64,000 bases of DNA from Chelativorans xinjiangensis. Lineage in GTDB: Bacteria > Pseudomonadota > Alphaproteobacteria > Rhizobiales > Rhizobiaceae. The notes beneath the pieces are model-generated. The model did not search any database, was not told the DNA's origin, and saw only the letters and a program-made list of their open reading frames with translations. The translations under genes were made by a program, and so were the position numbers. The DNA lies in assembly GCF_009812055.1 (NCBI RefSeq), contig NZ_WQNH01000003.1:1-64000 (forward strand). Direction: 5' to 3'. Within the stretch, counting starts at the first letter, position 1. Each line of letters begins with the position of its first letter. Below, in pieces: positions 27,707 to 37,461 of the stretch.

Positions 27707-28375
27707 TCAGCGCACTTCACCCACGACAGCCGTAACCAGCCGTTTGGCGTCCTCGCCCGCCCATTCGGCCGGCCCGTTCATGTGGGCAAGCAGGCAGCCT
27801 TCCTCGTCGATGAGGACGGTCACCGGGAGGCCAAGCGCCAGCCCGCGTCGCTTCAGGTCGTTGAAGATGGCGAGCGATTCGTCGCGGTAGTAGCCGAGCG
27901 AGCCGATGCCGATCTCTTCGAGAAAGGCTTTCGGCTTCTCGTCGCCGCCGCGGTCGATGTTCACGGCCACCACCTCGAAGCGGTCGGAGCCCATTTCCCG
28001 CTGCAGCGCGTCAAGCGCCGGCATCTCCTCGCGGCAGGGAACGCACCAGGTGGCCCACAGATTGACGAGCAGCGCCTTGCCGGCGAAGTCGGCGACCGTC
28101 ATCGCCTCGCCGTTGGGGCCGTTGAAGGCAAGGTCGCTCAGGGGCTGGGACGGATCGGCCGGCAGTAGCGCCGCCACATCGCCTGTGATGACAGGTTCGA
28201 GAGCCGCCGCCTCTTCGGTCTTGGCGGCGCAGGCCGTCTGTTCGCTCCCGCCGGCGGCATTGTTGCCATCGGCCCCGCCCATCACGTATACGGCGATGGC
28301 CCCGGCGACGACGCCCGCCACCGCGGCGATTGCGATCAGGCGAAGCGCTGGAAGGTTCCGCATAGTGTCCGCCAT
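27707..28375 (-). CDS. TlpA-like membrane-anchored thioredoxin
   Basis: 222 residues. One N-terminal hydrophobic anchor (residues 11-32) is followed by a periplasmic thioredoxin domain with the redox motif LWATWCVPCREEMPALDAL and the cis-Pro segment LPVTVLIDEEG. TlpA-type proteins reduce or oxidise periplasmic cysteines, often for cytochrome c or oxidase assembly. Its start and that of argH are only 33 bp apart, divergently, an arrangement I recall as common in rhizobia. ATG 28363, four residues in, is an alternative start. Confidence 0.9.
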   Translation of the reverse strand: MADTMRNLPALRLIAIAAVAGVVAGAIAVYVMGGADGNNAAGGSEQTACAAKTEEAAALEPVITGDVAALLPADPSQPLSDLAFNGPNGEAMTVADFAGKALLVNLWATWCVPCREEMPALDALQREMGSDRFEVVAVNIDRGGDEKPKAFLEEIGIGSLGYYRDESLAIFNDLKRRGLALGLPVTVLIDEEGCLLAHMNGPAEWAGEDAKRLVTAVVGEVR

Positions 28376-28408
28376 TCCTAAAACACCACTCCGAGCCCGG
28401 TTATCACA

Positions 28409-29845
<1,437 letters not shown>

Positions 29846-29886
29846 AACCCCCGCACCTTTGTTTGCTTGAAGAGAACGGACGATAC

Positions 29887-30090
29887 ATGACGGCCCGCGG
29901 AACGCTCACCCTTCTCGTGCTCGGCCTGGCGCTTGGCCTTGCCGCCTGCGGCCGCAAGGCGCCGCTCGACACGCCCTACGAGGCGGCCGTCGACGCGCGC
30001 AAGGAGGCGGAACGCAACGACGAGCCCCTGCCCCCGGCGCCGAAGAGGCCGGTCAAGGACCGGCCGTTCATTCTCGATGGACTGATTTAG
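29887..30090 (+). CDS. lptM: LptM-type small lipoprotein
   Basis: 67 residues. Signal peptide of lipoprotein type with lipobox LAAC followed by GRKAPLDTPYEA, the LptM (YifL) signature. The rest is short and charged and ends RPFILDGLI. In E. coli LptM assists LptD disulfide maturation in the BAM/LPS pathway. The gene lies between argH and lysA with 3 bp to lysA, as in many proteobacteria. Start ATG 29887; the same frame is open much further upstream through argH but only this part is meaningful. Confidence 0.9.
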   Translation: MTARGTLTLLVLGLALGLAACGRKAPLDTPYEAAVDARKEAERNDEPLPPAPKRPVKDRPFILDGLI

Positions 30091-30093
30091 CCC

Positions 30094-31359
30094 GTGAACC
30101 ACTTTCAGTATCAGGACGGCATCCTGCATGCCGAGGACGTGTCGTTGCCGGACATCGCGGCAGCCGTCGGCACCCCCTTCTATTGCTATTCCACCGCCAC
30201 GCTGACGCGCCACTATCGCGTCTTCCAGGAAGCGCTTTCCGGACTCGATTCGCTGATCTGCTACGCCATGAAGGCCAACTCGAACCAGGCGGTGGTGAAG
30301 ACGCTGGGCGGCCTTGGCGCCGGCGCCGACGTGGTATCCGAGGGTGAGCTGCGCCGCGCACTCGCCGCCGATATACCGGCGCAAAGGATCCTCTTTTCCG
30401 GCATCGGCAAGACGGCGCGCGAGATGGATTTCGCGCTGTCGGCCGGCATTCTCTGCTTCAACGTCGAGTCCCTGCCCGAACTGGAGCTTCTTTCCGCCCG
30501 CGCCCAGGCGCTGGGCCTGACGGCCCCTGTCTCGCTGCGCATCAACCCGGACGTCGACGCCAAGACGCACCGGAAGATCTCCACCGGCAAGTCGGAGAAC
30601 AAGTTCGGCATTCCCTGGAAGGATGCCCGTGCCGCCTACCGGCGCGCCGCCGAGCTGCCCGGCCTCAAGGTCACCGGCATCGACATGCATATCGGCAGCC
30701 AGATCACCGAGCTGCAGCCTTTCGACGACGCCTTCGCGCTTCTGACGGAGCTGACGGAGACGCTGCGAAAGGACGGCCACGCCATCGAACATGTGGACCT
30801 CGGCGGCGGGCTCGGTGTGCCCTACCGCGAGGACAACGAGCCGCCGCCGCTGCCTCAAGCCTATGCCGAGATCGTGCGCAAGCACGTGACCCGGCTGGGC
30901 GTGAAGGTGTTTCTGGAGCCGGGCCGGCTGATCGCCGGCAACGCCGGTGTCCTGGTGTCGCAGGTCCTGTACGTGAAGGAAGGCGAGGCGAAGAACTTCC
31001 TCATCGTCGACGCGGCGATGAACGACCTCATCCGCCCGACGCTCTACGACGCCTATCACACCATCCGCCCGGTGCGCGAGCCGGCGGTGGACGCTCCGCG
31101 CATAACGGCGGACGTGGTGGGCCCCGTGTGCGAGACGGGCGACTTCCTGGCGCTGGACCGCGACCTGCCGGCGATGCGGTCTGGCGACCTGATCGCCATC
31201 GCCACGGCGGGCGCCTATGGCGCGGTGCAGGCAAGCACCTACAATTCACGCCTCCTGGTGCCGGAAGTTCTGGTCAAGGACGGACAGTTCCACGTGGTGC
31301 GCCCGCGCCTGACCTATGAGGCGCTCATCGGCTTGGATTCGATGCCCGACTGGCTTTGA
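30094..31359 (+). CDS. lysA: Diaminopimelate decarboxylase
   Basis: 421 residues, GTG start. The pyridoxal-phosphate lysine lies in LICYAMKANSNQAVVK; the phosphate-binding glycine-rich motif is HVDLGGGLGVPY; and GPVCETGDFLALDRDLP carries the cysteine that reaches across the dimer. It makes lysine from meso-diaminopimelate. It is the third gene of argH-lptM-lysA. Its last 46 bp overlap the convergent opgC-like gene. Confidence 0.97.
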   Translation: MNHFQYQDGILHAEDVSLPDIAAAVGTPFYCYSTATLTRHYRVFQEALSGLDSLICYAMKANSNQAVVKTLGGLGAGADVVSEGELRRALAADIPAQRILFSGIGKTAREMDFALSAGILCFNVESLPELELLSARAQALGLTAPVSLRINPDVDAKTHRKISTGKSENKFGIPWKDARAAYRRAAELPGLKVTGIDMHIGSQITELQPFDDAFALLTELTETLRKDGHAIEHVDLGGGLGVPYREDNEPPPLPQAYAEIVRKHVTRLGVKVFLEPGRLIAGNAGVLVSQVLYVKEGEAKNFLIVDAAMNDLIRPTLYDAYHTIRPVREPAVDAPRITADVVGPVCETGDFLALDRDLPAMRSGDLIAIATAGAYGAVQASTYNSRLLVPEVLVKDGQFHVVRPRLTYEALIGLDSMPDWL

Positions 31360-32504
31360 ACCGCAGCTGCAAGGGGCGGCTCAGGCAGAGCGGCTGTACG
31401 CCTCTTCTTCTCCGACGTTTCCGAAAGGAAGCGGGCAACCGCATATTGCAGGAGGATGCCGCCAACGATCAGTGCGGTATCCTCCAGAACCGTCGTCTCG
31501 AAGCGCGCGCGCAGGACCTGCAGCGCGATCGATAGCACCGAGCCCGTTGCGAAAACCGCAAGGCCGTTCTGACCCATGAGCGCGACGGGCCGGAAGGCCG
31601 GCTCCGCCAGGAGGCGCGACACCGCGGCAAGGTTCGTCAATACGTAGGCCAGCGCCAGCGTATGCAGCAGGCGCGGCAGGGACAGGAACGTCTTGTCGAA
31701 GCCGGCGATGAAGAAGGGCAGATGTTGCCGGCCCGGCAAGGCACCCATGCGCAGCTTTATCCACATCAGCGCGAAGGCGAGGAAAATTGCGGCGGCGTAG
31801 AACAGCCTGCGGTTGAAGGGCACCAGCTTGCGCCCCTCGCTTGCCGACAGACCAGCGGCGATGCCGATGGCGTAGATGAGCTGCCAGGACAGCGGATTGA
31901 AGAACCAGCCGCCGGGGTTGGGGTAGTTGGGCAGGTTCAGCCGGAACGTCCCCGCCACAAGCCAAATCAGAACGGCAAGGCCGATCATCGCCCAGCGGTC
32001 TCTCAGCCCGATGATGATGTAGAGCGGCGAGACGACCAACAGCGTGAAATAGAGCGGCAGGATGTTGAAATAGCCGAGCTGGTGGCCGAGCGTCGGCACG
32101 CCGACCATCGCCGAAAGCGGACGGTCGAGAAGGCGGGTGAAGTTGAACTTCTCCACCAGCTCCGCCGTGTCCAGGAACAGGATACCGCCGGCGACGATGG
32201 CGATGGCGAACACGGTGGTGACGATATGCGTGACGTAGATCGTCCCCGCCCGCCGCCATACCCGCAGGAGGGCTTTGCCGAGGTCGCCGGACCTGAAGCC
32301 GCGCGCATAGGCAAGCCCCACGGCAATACCCGACATCAGCACGAATGCCTCGGCCGCGTCGGAGAAGCCGAAATTGCGCGACGTTAGCCCCTCGTAGATG
32401 TTGCCCGGCACGTGATTGACGAAAATCGTCAGCAAGGCCAGTCCACGGAAGACGTCGAGACGATGGTCCCGGCCCCCAACGGCCGGCGGAATGGATGTGC
32501 TCAC
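31314..32504 (-). CDS. opgC: OpgC-family membrane acyltransferase
   Basis: 396 residues with about ten membrane helices. Family features include GRDHRLDVFRGLALLTIFVNH with a conserved Arg and His near the N-terminus, FGFSDAAEAFVLMSGIAVGL and the helix-rich remainder. OpgC proteins transfer succinyl groups onto periplasmic glucans. It follows opgH, overlapping it by 1 bp, so the cluster reads opgG-opgH-opgC. The 3' end overlaps the convergent lysA by 46 bp. Confidence 0.9.
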   Translation of the reverse strand: MSTSIPPAVGGRDHRLDVFRGLALLTIFVNHVPGNIYEGLTSRNFGFSDAAEAFVLMSGIAVGLAYARGFRSGDLGKALLRVWRRAGTIYVTHIVTTVFAIAIVAGGILFLDTAELVEKFNFTRLLDRPLSAMVGVPTLGHQLGYFNILPLYFTLLVVSPLYIIIGLRDRWAMIGLAVLIWLVAGTFRLNLPNYPNPGGWFFNPLSWQLIYAIGIAAGLSASEGRKLVPFNRRLFYAAAIFLAFALMWIKLRMGALPGRQHLPFFIAGFDKTFLSLPRLLHTLALAYVLTNLAAVSRLLAEPAFRPVALMGQNGLAVFATGSVLSIALQVLRARFETTVLEDTALIVGGILLQYAVARFLSETSEKKRRTAALPEPPLAAAVQSQSGIESKPMSAS

Positions 32505-34321
32505 TAAGTTCTCCCCGCCCCGGCCGGCGTATGGGTGTCACGCAGCGGCTGTATAGGTCTGGCCACAGCCTCGCCTGCCTCTGCCGGCACGTCGCTGCGC
32601 CAGCGCAAAAGAATGCCCTCCTGCAAGCGCATCACCGAAGCGGGTACCCGCTCCTCGACGGTGGCGAAGAGGCCGAACCGCCGGCCAAGCCCGGCGGCGG
32701 CGAAAGATGTGCCGCTGATAAGAAGCGGCGCCAGAAGCTGCGGTCCCGTCACCAGCATGACATAGGGCAGGTAGTCCGGCGCCAGCCGGTAGGCGGCGCC
32801 GATCGTCAGCGAGCCCGCCACGACGATCCACCAGCTCGCCGCCCACGCTTCGCCGAGGCTCACCCGATCCGCCTCGCGGTTGGCCGCCGGCCATCCCGCA
32901 TCCAGACCGGCCAGCACCTGGATCACGGCGCGCGTCTGGAACATCATCATCACCGGGGCAAGCAGGCTTGTGCAGGCGACCTCGGCCACGACACTGAAGA
33001 AACAGCGCAGCGAGCCGCCGAAACGGCGGTTGCGCCCGGTCACCGCGCCGTCGAGGAGAATGAGCAGCTTCGGCCCGATCAAGAGGCCGACGACGCCTGT
33101 CAGAAGGGCCAGTGCGTTGGCCTGTTCGACGCGCGGAAACACCGGCAACAGCCCCGGCACGGGGAAATAGTCCGGGATCACCTTCATCGCCGGTGCGACG
33201 ATGCTGGCGACCAGGAACAGCGCCCAAAGGGGGGCGGCCACATAGGCCATGATGCCCTGGATGAAGACAAAGCGGTTCCAGGCCTTCAAGCCGGGAGCGG
33301 CAAGGAGGCGGCTGTGCTGCAGGTTTCCCTGGCACCAGCGCCGGTCACGCTTGGCGAAGTCGACCACATTGTCCGGCCCTTCCTCGAAGGAGCCCCTGAG
33401 ATCCGGGTCGAGACGCACCCTCCAGCCGTTGCGCGCGAGAAGCGCGGCCTCGACGTAGTCGTGGCTCAGAATATGGCCGCCAAAGGGCGGCCTGCCCGGC
33501 AGCTCGGGTAGACCGCAGCTGCCAGCGAAGGCGCGCGTGCGCACGATGGCGTTGTGCCCCCAGAACGGCCCTTCCCTGCCTTGCAGCATCGCCAGCCCGC
33601 CCGCATAGACGGGCGAATAATAGGAGGCGGAGAACTGGATCGCGCGGCCGAAGAAGGACCGCGCATGGACCACCTTGGGCAGCGTCTGCAGGAGGCCGAG
33701 CTCCGGATCAGCCTCCATACGCCGCACCATCTCCGCCATCGTGACGCCTTCCATCAGGCTGTCGGCGTCGAGGATGATGAGATAGTCGTAGAGCGCGCCG
33801 GAGGTCTTGATGAAATCGGCGATGTTGCCCGCTTTCTTGCCGGGATTGGACTCCCTGCGGCGATAGAACACCTGGCAGGCCTCGCCCACTTCCCCCTTCA
33901 GCCGGTCGAGCCAGAATTCCTCCTGGCGAGCGATCCGCGGGTCGTTGGTATCGGAAAGGATGGCGAAGTCGAATTGCCCGCCGATGCCGAGGTGGTCGAG
34001 GCTTCTGGTCATCGCCGCCACATGCGAGAAGCTCTTGGCCGGATCCTCGTTGTAGACGGGAACGAGCACCGCTGTTCTCACCGCCGGCGCCGTCTGGGGG
34101 GGAGCGTCCGGCGTTCTTTTTCCACGCGCCGAAAGAAGGCCGTTAAGAGCCAGCCCCGCTCCCCAGGCGAGCCAGGCAGTGCTGATCGCCAGAAGCACGA
34201 CGCGCGCCGGGTCGAGCCATTGCACGCCGTCGGCGTAGAAATAGCCCGCCGCCAGAAAACTGGCGATCGCCGCCATCGTGATAGCGAACGAAAGGGAGAG
34301 AATGCGTCGGAGCGTGACCAT
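32504..34321 (-). CDS. opgH: Glucan biosynthesis glucosyltransferase H
   Basis: 605 residues with about seven membrane helices. The cytoplasmic family 2 glycosyltransferase part has LVPVYNEDPAKSFSH, the metal-binding LDADSLMEG, PFWGHNAIVR, SHDYVEAALLARNGW and the Q-x-x-R-W-like RDRRWCQGNLQHSRLL. It polymerises and exports osmoregulated periplasmic glucan from UDP-glucose. The protein starts right at the first membrane helix (TLRRILSLSFAITMAAI) and lacks the N-terminal cytoplasmic tail of E. coli OpgH. That tail may be the in-frame small ORF just upstream, separated by two TAA stops. Ribosome site is weak. Confidence 0.93.
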   Translation of the reverse strand: MVTLRRILSLSFAITMAAIASFLAAGYFYADGVQWLDPARVVLLAISTAWLAWGAGLALNGLLSARGKRTPDAPPQTAPAVRTAVLVPVYNEDPAKSFSHVAAMTRSLDHLGIGGQFDFAILSDTNDPRIARQEEFWLDRLKGEVGEACQVFYRRRESNPGKKAGNIADFIKTSGALYDYLIILDADSLMEGVTMAEMVRRMEADPELGLLQTLPKVVHARSFFGRAIQFSASYYSPVYAGGLAMLQGREGPFWGHNAIVRTRAFAGSCGLPELPGRPPFGGHILSHDYVEAALLARNGWRVRLDPDLRGSFEEGPDNVVDFAKRDRRWCQGNLQHSRLLAAPGLKAWNRFVFIQGIMAYVAAPLWALFLVASIVAPAMKVIPDYFPVPGLLPVFPRVEQANALALLTGVVGLLIGPKLLILLDGAVTGRNRRFGGSLRCFFSVVAEVACTSLLAPVMMMFQTRAVIQVLAGLDAGWPAANREADRVSLGEAWAASWWIVVAGSLTIGAAYRLAPDYLPYVMLVTGPQLLAPLLISGTSFAAAGLGRRFGLFATVEERVPASVMRLQEGILLRWRSDVPAEAGEAVARPIQPLRDTHTPAGAGRT

Positions 34322-34354
34322 GCATTGTTATCCGTTGGAGCCAGCAAGGCCGGC

Positions 34355-34510
34355 TTAGCGCAGCGCAAACCACTGCATCAGCGGCCGCAGGAGCAGGCCG
34401 CGGCGCTGTCGAACGAGTGTCTGCTCCGGCATCGCCATCGGGGCGGCTGGCAGGCCGCTTTCCTCGACAAGGTGACGCACGCGGCTTTTTCCCTCAGGAA
34501 CGCCCATCAT
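34355..34510 (-). CDS. 51-residue ORF between opgG and opgH
   Basis: Starts inside the last codons of opgG (ATGATGGGC), with GGAGAGAAA as ribosome site, and ends at TAA 34355. It shares its reading frame with opgH, and only nine codons and a second TAA separate it from the region before the opgH ATG. It contains PMAMPEQTLVRQRRGLLLRP. E. coli OpgH has an AMPEAT segment in its N-terminal tail, so this may be the detached N-terminus of OpgH or a genuine small protein. Base positions checked on both strands. Confidence 0.5.
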   Translation of the reverse strand: MMGVPEGKSRVRHLVEESGLPAAPMAMPEQTLVRQRRGLLLRPLMQWFALR

Positions 34511-36095
34511 TTTCTCTCCACTGATACACCCACGTTTCCGACAACTTGCGCTCGCCGAGGTGCAGCGAAGCGCTCAATTCCACGGGCGCATCGCCGTCCG
34601 GCTCCAGATCGATCACCATGCGCCACGCACCGTTGGCGTCGATCCGCGACACTGTGGTATGGACAACCTCTGCACGGCTGACGGAAATGCTCGCTTCAAC
34701 GTCTTCATCGGCAGAAAGGTTCCGCAACGCCTCGCCCTCGAAATCGACCACGAACTTGCGCAGCGTCTGCGAGTTCTCGACACCCGATACGCCGCCGATT
34801 CCCGTCCTGAGGGCGGAGACCCGCGCCAGCGCATCGCTCGGCTCCTCGATGGCACCCCATGTGAGGCGGTAGCGGAACTCGAACTCCTGGCCCGCCTTCA
34901 CATCGCCTTCCGGGATCCAGAAGGCGACGATGTTGTCGTTGATCTCCAGCTCCGTCGGCAACTCGACAAGGTTGATCGTGCCTTTGCCCCAGTCGCCCAT
35001 GGGTTCGACCAGCAGCGAAGGCCGGCGCTCGTAGCCGGCGCCGGCGTCCTGGTAGTGATCGAATAGGCGGTCGCGCTGGAACAGGCCAAAGGCCTTCGGG
35101 CTCGTCTCCGAAAAGAACGAGTTCGCCAGCTCGTGCGGGTTGTTGAGGTTCCGCCACAATTCCTCGCCGCTGGCGCGGACGATCTTCAGCCCGTCGCTGT
35201 CGTGCACCTGGCCGCGAAAATCGTCGAAGGCACTCCTGTTGTTCTCGGCGAAGAGGAACATGGAGGTCATGGGGGCAATACCCAGGCGCTTTACGTCGCT
35301 GCGGATGTAAAGCCGCGCCGTCACCTCCATCACGGTGTTCTGCCCGGGGGTGATCTTGAAGGCATAGGCGCCGGTCACGCTCTCGCTGTCGAGCGCGGCG
35401 TAGACCGAGACGTCGGCGCTCTCGCGGGTCGGCTTCTCGATCCAGAAATCGGTGAAGCGGGGAAACTCCTCACCCTCGCTCGTCGCCGTGTTGACGGCAA
35501 GGCCGCGCGCCGAGAGCCCGTAGACGTTGCCGCGACCGAGCGCACGGAAATAGCTGGCGCCGAGGAAGGCAACCAGTTCGTCCATCACCTGCGGATCGTT
35601 GAGCGGATAGTGCAGCCGGTAACCGGCGACACCCGGCAGTTCGAGGCCGGCGAAATCTTTCGCATTCAGCGGCTTGCGGTACTCGAACATGCTGCTGTCG
35701 ATATGGATCGGCGAGGCGCGGCCGTTCTCGACCACGTGGATCCTCACCGGCTGCTTGAAGAGCCAGCCGGGATGGAACGCCTGGAACTCGAACGGCGCCT
35801 CGCCGCGCCACAGCGCCTCTTCCGGGCGGAAACGGATGGCGCGGTGCTGATCGTAGGTGAGCTCCGTGATGACGTCGGGCAGCGTGCTCTCCGGCGGCTC
35901 GTAGCTCTCGCCGGCGCGCTGCTTCATGGCCGCGCTGAGTTGCTCGAACGAAAAGGCGGCGCTCTCGTCGGCTGCTCCGTCTCCTGCGCGCGGCGCCGCC
36001 GTCTGCTCCTGGGCAAAGACGGCTGAACTGCTGAGAGCCGCCGAAGCGCCCAACAGAAAACGGGCACCGGAAACGATGAATGAACGACGCTGCAT
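34494..36095 (-). CDS. opgG: Glucan biosynthesis protein OpgG/OpgD (Tat-exported)
   Basis: 533 residues. Start ATG 36095 gives MQRRSFIVSGARFLLGAS, a twin-arginine signal peptide ending near AVFAQEQ; GCAGG lies 6 nt upstream. ATG 36101 is the alternative. The body is the OpgG fold: PPESTLPDVITELTYDQHRA, FEFQAFHPGWLFKQPVRIHVV and NPHELANSFFSETSPKAFGLF. It acts in the periplasm on the glucan backbone. Tat export resembles E. coli OpgD more than OpgG, so either name is possible. It is first in opgG-opgH-opgC; its stop overlaps the 51-residue ORF. Confidence 0.9.
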   Translation of the reverse strand: MQRRSFIVSGARFLLGASAALSSSAVFAQEQTAAPRAGDGAADESAAFSFEQLSAAMKQRAGESYEPPESTLPDVITELTYDQHRAIRFRPEEALWRGEAPFEFQAFHPGWLFKQPVRIHVVENGRASPIHIDSSMFEYRKPLNAKDFAGLELPGVAGYRLHYPLNDPQVMDELVAFLGASYFRALGRGNVYGLSARGLAVNTATSEGEEFPRFTDFWIEKPTRESADVSVYAALDSESVTGAYAFKITPGQNTVMEVTARLYIRSDVKRLGIAPMTSMFLFAENNRSAFDDFRGQVHDSDGLKIVRASGEELWRNLNNPHELANSFFSETSPKAFGLFQRDRLFDHYQDAGAGYERRPSLLVEPMGDWGKGTINLVELPTELEINDNIVAFWIPEGDVKAGQEFEFRYRLTWGAIEEPSDALARVSALRTGIGGVSGVENSQTLRKFVVDFEGEALRNLSADEDVEASISVSRAEVVHTTVSRIDANGAWRMVIDLEPDGDAPVELSASLHLGERKLSETWVYQWRENDGRS

Positions 36096-36298
36096 GAACA
36101 TCCTGCTTGGTTAATGGGAAGTGCGCGGAAGCTGCGATAGGCGCTCCGGGAAACCCTTTGAATGCGATGAGTTGGAAAAGGTTGAGGCAGACTTCATAAA
36201 ATTCAGAGACGTTCTGTCATAGAATATGAATAGCCGCCTAATCTCCGCCATGATTGGACCGCCCGGGACAGGCGCTCGAAAACGAATGTCGTCTGGGG

Positions 36299-37288
36299 TT
36301 AGGGGTCGAAATTCGGCCTCAGCACCTCTTCCGCCCGCACCTCGAGTGCGCGCAAGGTGGCCGCCTTGAGCCCTTGCCGGTCGCCATAGCTCCTCCAGGC
36401 GGAAACCGCCTGCGGATCGGCCTCACCGAGGCGGAACACGTCTGCGGCGTCGATCGATCCCAGTTCGTCCCAGTCGACGGGCCAGGCGAGCGGGGCTCCT
36501 TTTCTGGCACGCGGCGAAAAAGGTGCGATCGCCGAAGCGCCGCGCTCGTTGCGGAAATAGTCGATGAAGATGCGTCCCTTGCGCTTTGCCTTACTCATGG
36601 TTGCGACATAACGCCCCGGATCATCTTCGGCCATGCGCACGGCCAGCGCCTTGGCGAAAGCTTTTATCGTTGGCCATCGATAGCGGCGCACGAGCGGGCA
36701 CACGACGTGAATGCCCTTGCCGCCGGTGAGTAGGGGAAAGCTCGAAAGGCCATGCGTCTCAAGGATGTCGCGCATGTGCACCGCCGCTTCCTTGACCTTC
36801 TCGAAATTGACCGTGGGGTCCGGATCGAGGTCGAAAACGAGCCTGTCCGGCCGCTCGATATCGTCCACCCGCGAACCCCAGACGTGGAGCTCAAGGACGC
36901 CGATCTGGGCGGCCGCGACGAGCCCGGCCGCGTCCCTGATGTAAAGATACTCTCTTTCGCCGCCCTTCTTCTGATGCACGTCGAGGCGGTGGAACTGCTG
37001 CGGCATGCCGGCGCTGCCATGACGTTGGAAGAAACACTGCCTTGCCTTGCCCTGAGGGCAGCGCACCAAGCTGAGGAGCCTGCCCTTGAGGTAAGGCAAC
37101 ATGTGCCCCGATGCCCGCTCCATATAGGCGGCGAGATCGCGCTTCGTGACGCCCTGTTCCTTGAACAGGATCCTTTCGGGGTGGCTGAGACGGATTCCGG
37201 CGATCACGGACCGTTCGCCGTTCGCCGCCCGATTGGTGGCCTTCTCGATCACTTCAAAACCCCTTCGGGGCAAAAGCGTTGTGTCCAA
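36299..37288 (-). CDS. LigD-type polymerase/primase domain protein
   Basis: 329 residues, with TTG at 37288 as start; GTG 12 codons in is an alternative. It is an archaeo-eukaryotic primase domain of the LigD polymerase class: LSHPERILFKEQGVTKRDLA, the catalytic pair in LVFDLDPDP, GGKGIHVVCPLVRR with the nucleotide-binding His, and the third acidic residue in IFIDYFRNERG. No ligase or nuclease domain is attached. It probably fills gaps or primes in non-homologous end joining with Ku and a ligase elsewhere. The first 33 residues look like the linker that precedes this domain in full LigD proteins. Confidence 0.85.
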   Translation of the reverse strand: MDTTLLPRRGFEVIEKATNRAANGERSVIAGIRLSHPERILFKEQGVTKRDLAAYMERASGHMLPYLKGRLLSLVRCPQGKARQCFFQRHGSAGMPQQFHRLDVHQKKGGEREYLYIRDAAGLVAAAQIGVLELHVWGSRVDDIERPDRLVFDLDPDPTVNFEKVKEAAVHMRDILETHGLSSFPLLTGGKGIHVVCPLVRRYRWPTIKAFAKALAVRMAEDDPGRYVATMSKAKRKGRIFIDYFRNERGASAIAPFSPRARKGAPLAWPVDWDELGSIDAADVFRLGEADPQAVSAWRSYGDRQGLKAATLRALEVRAEEVLRPNFDP

Positions 37289-37330
37289 AATGAAGTGTAA
37301 CCCATGTGTCCGGAACGGACCGAATTTTGT

Positions 37331-37407
37331 TGGCGATCCCGGCTGGATTCGAACCAGCGACCCTCAGATTAGGAATCTGATGCTCTATCCTGCTGAGCTA
37401 CGGGACC
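37331..37407 (-). tRNA. tRNA-Arg (anticodon CCT)
   Basis: Minus-strand sequence begins GGTCCCG and ends with CGGGATC-GCCA, a seven-pair acceptor stem (one G-T pair) with encoded CCA. The anticodon stem CAGAT/ATCTG holds loop TCCTA, so the anticodon is CCT (arginine AGG). The T arm GGTTCGAATCC is present. 77 nt including CCA. Confidence 0.94.
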
Positions 37408-37461
37408 GGAAACGGGCACACTCATAACGCGTCGCGGCGGCTTCGCCAAGCCGAAATGGAA

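Noticed and set aside
37331-37407. tRNA-Arg as a mobile-element attachment site
   Set aside because: No repeat of the tRNA 3' end, no integrase and no change in gene style nearby; only the short LigD-like gene is suggestive.
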